Source of the DNA: Carettochelys insculpta
Lineage: Eukaryota; Chordata; Testudines; Carettochelyidae
DNA: 64,000 nt
Reading direction: 5' to 3'
Assembly (NCBI RefSeq): GCF_033958435.1
Contig: NC_134138.1
Location: 264,221,798-264,285,797 of the forward strand
Both the position numbers and the translations under genes were made by a program. Position 1 is the first letter of the stretch, and every line of letters starts with the position of its first letter. Of the stretch, positions 59,126 to 64,000 are shown piece after piece. The notes below the pieces were generated by a model, which worked only from the letters and a program-made list of their open reading frames with translations, was not told where the DNA came from and ran no database searches.

Positions 59126-60419
59126 GGAGATCACAGTGGAGGGGCCCTCCCTGTTGCAATCTGCAGCTACCACACAGGACACGTGTTGCAGAACCAGGAT
59201 TTGGACCCAAACTTAATCAGGAAACCCTCTTCTCTATTTAAAATTTTAACACTATAAAGTGGCACTGGGAAAGCTGATATAAGAATCTATTGCTCTCAGT
59301 TTTGCGTAATGAAACAAGAAAAATTCCTGTTAAATTAGCATTGAAGGAAAATGATGTTCTAGTTCAGACAACTATTCAGAACTGTGCACCAGTACTGCAG
59401 GTCTAGCACTGACAAAACAAGATGTGAATAATACAGTGGGAGTAATTGTCACTGCATTAATATCTGAAACAGACATGGTAGCCATCATTCTTTCCCTGCA
59501 AAGGGAGGTAAAGCATGCAGTTTTATTAATTACTTAACATTTTTCTTTTTCGGGTTGTATTGCACATGTGGGAAACATATGCTGGAAGAAACAAAACACA
59601 GTTGAAGCACTAGTCACATAAGCATCAGGCAGCATTTCAGTCCAGGAAGAAAATATGCCATGGATGGCCACTTCTAGTGTAACTACCAAATCAACTTATT
59701 TCATCAAAAGGAGCCCAAAATGTTTTGCAAGCTGCAAGACTATTCATGTTATCCCTATGCTATTTTTCCTGTGTAAGAGCTTGAAAATCCAGTGAGTATA
59801 TGTTTGATATTCCCCCAGATTCACTTCCAGGATGATGGCAGTGAGGTCACCCAGCAGAGTGTGCGGAAGGATCTCTAGATAGCTTTGGGGGTAAGGAATT
59901 CACAGTGCCCACTAGTCCCACTATTGCATCATGGTTGTGCTACCATATAGTAGTCATGCAACTTCTCTCTTTCACCAGTGGCTGCATCAAAACTCTTTCC
60001 ACAGAAAGGGTCGGAGTGCTATAGGAAAGGTTGCTGCTAGTGTGATGATAGTAACTTGCAACCTCTTAGCCAGCATTTTAATGGAGTGGGCCATTCTGTT
60101 AATGACTTAAGAGTCTGCATGTTACTGAAGAGGAATTTTCACAACACTCTTCAAAGGGAGGCTACTGAACTCTCTTTTATATTCAAATTTGACACATTAA
60201 CATGTGGTTTGAACCAAGATTGGAACTTTCTGGGTCATTATAGGGGCTTGTTTGCATTCTTGGCTTAATCTAATTCTTGACTATCCCCGTGCCTTCTGCT
60301 CCTCTACTCTCTGATTTGCTCCCCTTGATCTTTTTTTTTTCTGATTTGTCCACCTTGATTACTGTTTTTGGTTCTCTGTGCCTTAAATATTGAGTCTGTT
60401 CTGGTATGGCTATGGTCTT
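59126..60419. other. Intronic sequence, nothing recognised
   Basis: No recognised features. Confidence 0.4.
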
Positions 60420-60515
60420 AAGAAGTGGGTCTGTCCCACGAAAGCTCACCTAATAAATTATTTTGTTAGTCTTTAAATTGCTACTTGACTGCTTTTTTGT
60501 TTTGATAGACTTTCA
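60420..60515 (+). mobile_element. Retroposon tail module, plus orientation
   Basis: AAGAAGTGGGTCTGTCCCAC, GAAAGCTCACCTAATAAATT and TTGTTAGTCTTTAAATTGCT are followed by GACTGCTTTTTTGTTTTGAT. It is one of the least decayed copies. Confidence 0.8.
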
Positions 60516-61339
60516 CTAAGAAACTGTTCCACACCAAAGAGGATTAGGGTGCATTCTGAAGTATTTTTACTTCTCCAGCCTCAGTTTCATACACAGAGCC
60601 CCCACCCTACAGCGGGACCTCAGTAAGGTCCAAGTGCCACCACAATAATGCAGGAAAACCACAGGACCTCCCCTGACTTGCTTATTTAGTACACCAACCT
60701 AAAGTGATCAAAATTCATGAAACTAACTTAAAAACCACCAGGGTTGTTTGTTTTTTTTAAGTTTTTGAATATAATTACTGAATTAATTCCCTTCCCCACT
60801 CTAAAATTGCTGGAGGAGTTTGAGTAATGCCACTGTGGTGCCATGCCCACAAAGGGAAAACCCTAATGTGTTAGAGGATGGAAGCACCCTGGGAGTAGGA
60901 AGTTTACCCCTTGGGCTCGAGAATTCACCAGTGTAAGCTGGCAACTTTCTCTGGGCAGTGGAGCATTTTTGGGGAGAGTGGAATGACAGTGTGCAGGGAG
61001 TTAACAGGTGAGTCTGCTCTCTGTTCACTGCAATGCTAATTGACTCCCCAGAATATCTGATTGGGGAAAAGAAATGTAATTAGCTCATCAAGGTAGCAGG
61101 CTGCGTGAGTTAAAGAGCCAAGCTGCCCATCAGTTTAAGACTGAAAAGAAGGGCACAGGGAGGACATGGGCTAAATGAGCCCAGAAGCTGTAACATCTCT
61201 AGGAATGAGGACCTCTTCCTTTCTTGGGCCCTGGGAACAGAGCAGAGCATATAAAGGGCATTATAAATCGTACTGCTGCACAAAACTCTAAAGGTATTGG
61301 TGGACGGAACATAAACAACATAATGTGAATAATCAGCCA
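60516..61339. other. Intronic sequence, nothing recognised
   Basis: No recognised features. Confidence 0.4.
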
Positions 61340-61597
61340 ATGGAGTCTGAGTTTCAGTGGAGCAAGAAGGCAGAAGAGGACTATGCCCTGCAACAAGCAG
61401 CTTTTGCCCTGAGAGTAGCAAATGGCTCTCCAATTTGGATGGATTGGGATGGGAAGCTTTGGATAGCAGCTGATCTTCGAGAAGATAAATTCGAAATGTT
61501 CACCTCTGCAGGGTCAGCAAAGTGGGCCAGGGCTGACAGATTATTTATCTCCAAGGTTCTTTGTGCATCATGGAATATTCACACACAAGTCATTTAA
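61340..61597 (+). other. Unidentified open reading frame (85 codons from ATG)
   Basis: The frame begins MESEFQWSKKAEEDYALQQ and contains ANGSPIWMDWDGKLWIAADL and SAKWARADRLF. The composition is unusually protein-like (Trp-rich, balanced charges) for chance ORFs in this window. There is no clear splice acceptor or donor, and it is on the strand opposite DPP6. I do not recognise it. It could be a relic of a transposon or retrocopy, or simply chance. Confidence 0.25.
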
Positions 61598-62740
61598 AAT
61601 ATGCTACTGAATTCAGAGTAACTGATGTGCCATCCTTTGGGTGACAGGAAAATGGGCAAGAACCTGAGAACTGCAACTTGGAATATAGGTCCCTTATGGG
61701 CAGTTTAGGAGAGGTGACTGAGAGCCCTTACTTATACCATGTCTGCAGGAAAATACAGGAAGTGGTGGCAAAGCTAAAACAATGAACGATGGTATTAAAA
61801 AATGTTGGTGGAGAGGAAAAAAAGAGCAGAATAGCGTAGCTATTATCCTGAGTCCAGACATTGCCTGGGCACCATGACGGGAGAAGAAAGAGGAGATTGG
61901 TTGATGGTTGTCAGTCGGCTTATATGTGTGTCAGGATGTGCTCTACAACAAGGTAACTATGAAAGAGAAGGAGAACATAAGGAAGAAACTGGATGAGCTG
62001 CCAGCTTACCAGCCTGGGGTCACTGCTGCAGCCTCTCCCTCTTGCTACCAGACCGGCTGTGGCTGCCCTGCCAGTGGTCTGGCTGGGCCCTCCTCCTCTC
62101 AGCCCCATGACTCTCTAGTCCTACAAGATCTGTTGTCCTGTCAGACGACAGTGGTTGCCAGACAAGAGAATGCTGAATTTGTGAGTTTTAACTTGTGCCA
62201 GAAAATATTATATTGAGGAGAATGGCTAGCAAGCGGCAGGAAGACAGTGTACATGGAAGAAGATAGAGGGAAGATAAATGTGGGACTGTCAATGCTAGGC
62301 TGCAGAGTGCATGTGTGTGGTAGACTGGAAATGTGATAAGAATGGGAGAAGAATGAACAACAAAGAAAACATGGGAAAAAGAGGACAGCAAGAAAAGATG
62401 TAGAAGACTGAGCATATGATAGAAATGTGATGAAAAAGGACTGGGAGAGCAAGACCTACAGACCTGTGCCATAGACCATAAGGATTATGAAGGATCATGT
62501 GTACCTCCCACCCCATGTAAGTAGGAAAAGGAGTTGTGAAGAGAAGTAATGAATTTTGGTATTTACCTTCAGGATTGGGAGCCTATAGAATGCACTCCGT
62601 TCAAAAAAAAAAATCAGTGGAAGCTGAGGTTTCCATATAGACATTCAGAACCAAGCGCTGAAGATGTAAGCAAATAGCAAATATTACCAGACTCATGATA
62701 CAATCACGAGGGTTTAAAACACTGTTGACCTTCACTCTTA
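61598..62740. other. Intronic sequence, nothing recognised
   Basis: No recognised features; purine-rich on the plus strand from 62220 to 62460. Confidence 0.4.
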
Positions 62741-62754
62741 GTAGCAGTTACATC

Positions 62755-63126
62755 TCGTGGGCCGACTGCTGCCCACCAAGCCCTTTAATATGGCCTGCAC
62801 CTGGCTCCTATGCTGGCATGGGGGAAAAATTTCAAGTGCAGCCCCACCCCCAGCAAAATCTCTCAGCTCCTATTGGCTGGTTTCCTGCCTTCCCTGTCCC
62901 CAGCAAAATGTTTCAGCTCTCACTGGCTGGCCAACAGAAGTGGGAGATTGTGCTAGGGGAAGGGCAGTTCAGCACAATTTCTGGTCTCCCATTAGCCAGT
63001 TTCTGATCTTCATAGAAGGATTAAGGTAGATCCCAGACCCCACGCCCCCTCCATAGAAAAGTGTGGCCTTTGACCACTTGCTGAAAACTTCTAGTGGCCC
63101 CCCACCAAAAATATTGTCCACCCCTA
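62755..63126. mobile_element. hAT-like element remnant
   Basis: The right end reads ATATTGTCCACCCCTATTTT, the inverse of a CAGGGGTGGNCAA-type hAT terminus, preceded by TAGTGGCCCCCCACC. The interior has repeated AGCTC(C/T)..ATTGGCTGG motifs (62868, 62913). The left end is uncertain. Confidence 0.45.
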
Positions 63127-63355
63127 TTTTAAAAATTTTGCTTTCTTTTGTTATGTCCTATAGTTCATTTTCTTTTTCTTTGTTTTCTTTCTGCTGGGGA
63201 GGAGATTAAGTGGTTTGTCTTTTGGTAGAACCCTGAAGACTAAGCCCTCACCTTTACTTCACAGGTGTACTTCTACGGTATCTCCATTGACTTTAGTAAT
63301 GGACTAACGGAGACTGGAATTTGACCCTGCCTATTTATTTTGTTGGGAAAGGTGA
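63127..63355. other. Intronic sequence, nothing recognised
   Basis: No recognised features other than a CTCCATTGACTTTAGTAATG relic near 63282. Confidence 0.35.
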
Positions 63356-63584
63356 ACAGTTAAATACAGACCCTTGATTTCTGAAGAGCAGACTTCGACT
63401 CCCTGAGAGAACTGATGGGCAGGATCCCCTGGGAAGCTAATATGTAGGGGAAAGGAATTCAGGAGAACTGGCAGTATTTTATAGAAGTCTTATTAAAGGC
63501 ACAGGAAAAAAACATTCCAGTGTGCAGAAAGAAAAGCAATACGGTAGGCAACCAGCTTGGCTTAAAAGGGAAGTCCATGAATAG
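63356..63584 (+). pseudogene. CR1 ORF2 fragment, 5' part (linker between EN and RT)
   Basis: The frame from about 63386 reads RADFDSLRELMGRIPWEANM. Then, after a shift, a region corresponds to QENW..F.E.LLKAQEKNIP and GNQLGLKGKS, matching the CR1 region before the RT domain. It is interrupted by the insertion at 63585. Confidence 0.75.
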
Positions 63585-63716
63585 TAACATAGAGGTAGCC
63601 ATGTTCATCTGTATTCTAACAAAACAAAACAGCAATCATGTAGCACTTTAAAGACTAACAAAACGTTTCATTAGGTGATGAGCTTCCATGGGACAGACCC
63701 ACTTCTTAGATATTTT
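63585..63716 (-). mobile_element. Retroposon tail module inserted in CR1
   Basis: GAGGTAGCCATGTTCATCTG, AACAGCAATCATGTAGCACT and TTAAAGACTAACAAAACG are followed by TTAGGTGATGAGCTTCCATG and GACAGACCCACTTCTTAG. This is the module in minus orientation, splitting the CR1 coding sequence. Confidence 0.8.
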
Positions 63717-64000
63717 GGGGTGGGAGAAAATCCCCAGTGAGCTTAAACTCCAAAAGGATGTGTATAAGAAGTGGAAATTTGGACAGAGGACTAAGGAGGA
63801 ATACAAATATATGGCTGGAGAATGCCGGGGGGACGGATGGGGAAATCAGGAAAGTGAAAGCACAATTGGAACTGCAGATAGCAAGAAATGTGAAGGGCAA
63901 CAAGAAGGGTTTTTATAGGAATGTTGACAATAAGAGGGTTATCAGGAGAGGGCTGTTACTGGATGATGGAGGCAACCAGGTGACACATAATGTGGCAAAG
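63717..64000 (+). pseudogene. CR1 ORF2 fragment, 3' part, runs off the window
   Basis: It resumes the CR1 frame with ELKLQKDVYKKWKFGQRTKE, then EYKYMAG. After a frameshift it gives VKAQLELQIARNVKGNKKGF and LLLDDGGNQVT, the conserved stretch just upstream of the RT core. It is cut by the right edge. Confidence 0.85.

Larger units (their letters stand above)
7926..64000 (-). other. DPP6: DPP6 intron 1 (partial, at least 56 kb)
   Basis: All sequence to the right of the exon lies upstream on the minus strand and no other DPP6 exon was recognised. It therefore belongs to the very long intron(s) between the alternative first exons and the transmembrane exon. An alternative first exon could be missed by eye because such exons are short and poorly conserved. 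Confidence 0.75.

Overview
The window is vertebrate genomic DNA: no operons, long non-coding stretches, and a dense fossil bed of CR1 and L2 LINEs, tRNA-derived SINEs, hAT, Harbinger-like and Tigger-like DNA transposons. CR1 dominance together with MIR/L2 remnants and many CpG-rich foldback elements ending in a GTCTACAC-type terminus suggests a reptile. A turtle is most likely and a crocodilian is the main alternative. The species is an inference; the vertebrate nature is plain from the sequence.

Only one host coding segment can be supported: a 115-bp exon on the minus strand (7925 down to 7811) with good splice sites. It encodes the juxtamembrane and transmembrane segment of DPP6, the auxiliary subunit of Kv4 potassium channels. 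The rest of the window is therefore DPP6 intron. Positions 7926-64000 are upstream (intron 1, at least 56 kb) and positions 1-7810 are downstream (intron 2). No first exon, alternative first exon or exon 3 was recognised. Most other open reading frames are chance ORFs or pieces of retrotransposon.

Layout. 1-7.8 kb: a 52-bp inverted repeat pair around Harbinger-like element copy A, a GTCTACAC-type foldback, a 1.1-kb hAT element, a tRNA SINE, a decayed LINE (minus) and an L2 3' end. 7.8-24 kb: the DPP6 exon, a LINE tail enclosed by ~120-bp direct repeats, a CR1 reverse-transcriptase pseudogene with a catalytic Asp lost, hAT remnants, and a probable solo retroviral LTR. 24-38 kb: Harbinger-like copy B nested in an older transposon, a Tigger-like MITE, GC-rich and pyrimidine-rich degenerate repeats, LINE tails, a MIR-like SINE, and a decayed L2-like LINE. 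38.8-47.1 kb: a cluster of six GTCTACAC-type elements, including copy C, a 436-bp near-perfect hairpin and a composite element. 47-64 kb: a G-rich tract, CR1 3' ends, three hAT elements with 8-bp target duplications, an unidentified 85-residue ORF, and a CR1 ORF2 fragment split by a SINE-like insertion at the right edge.

The strongest structural result is that Harbinger-like copies A, B and C are each flanked by an exact 3-bp duplication (AGT, CTA, AGA). Several other foldbacks that share the terminal motif follow the same rule. They may be one group of non-autonomous elements mobilised by the same transposase source, which is not present here.
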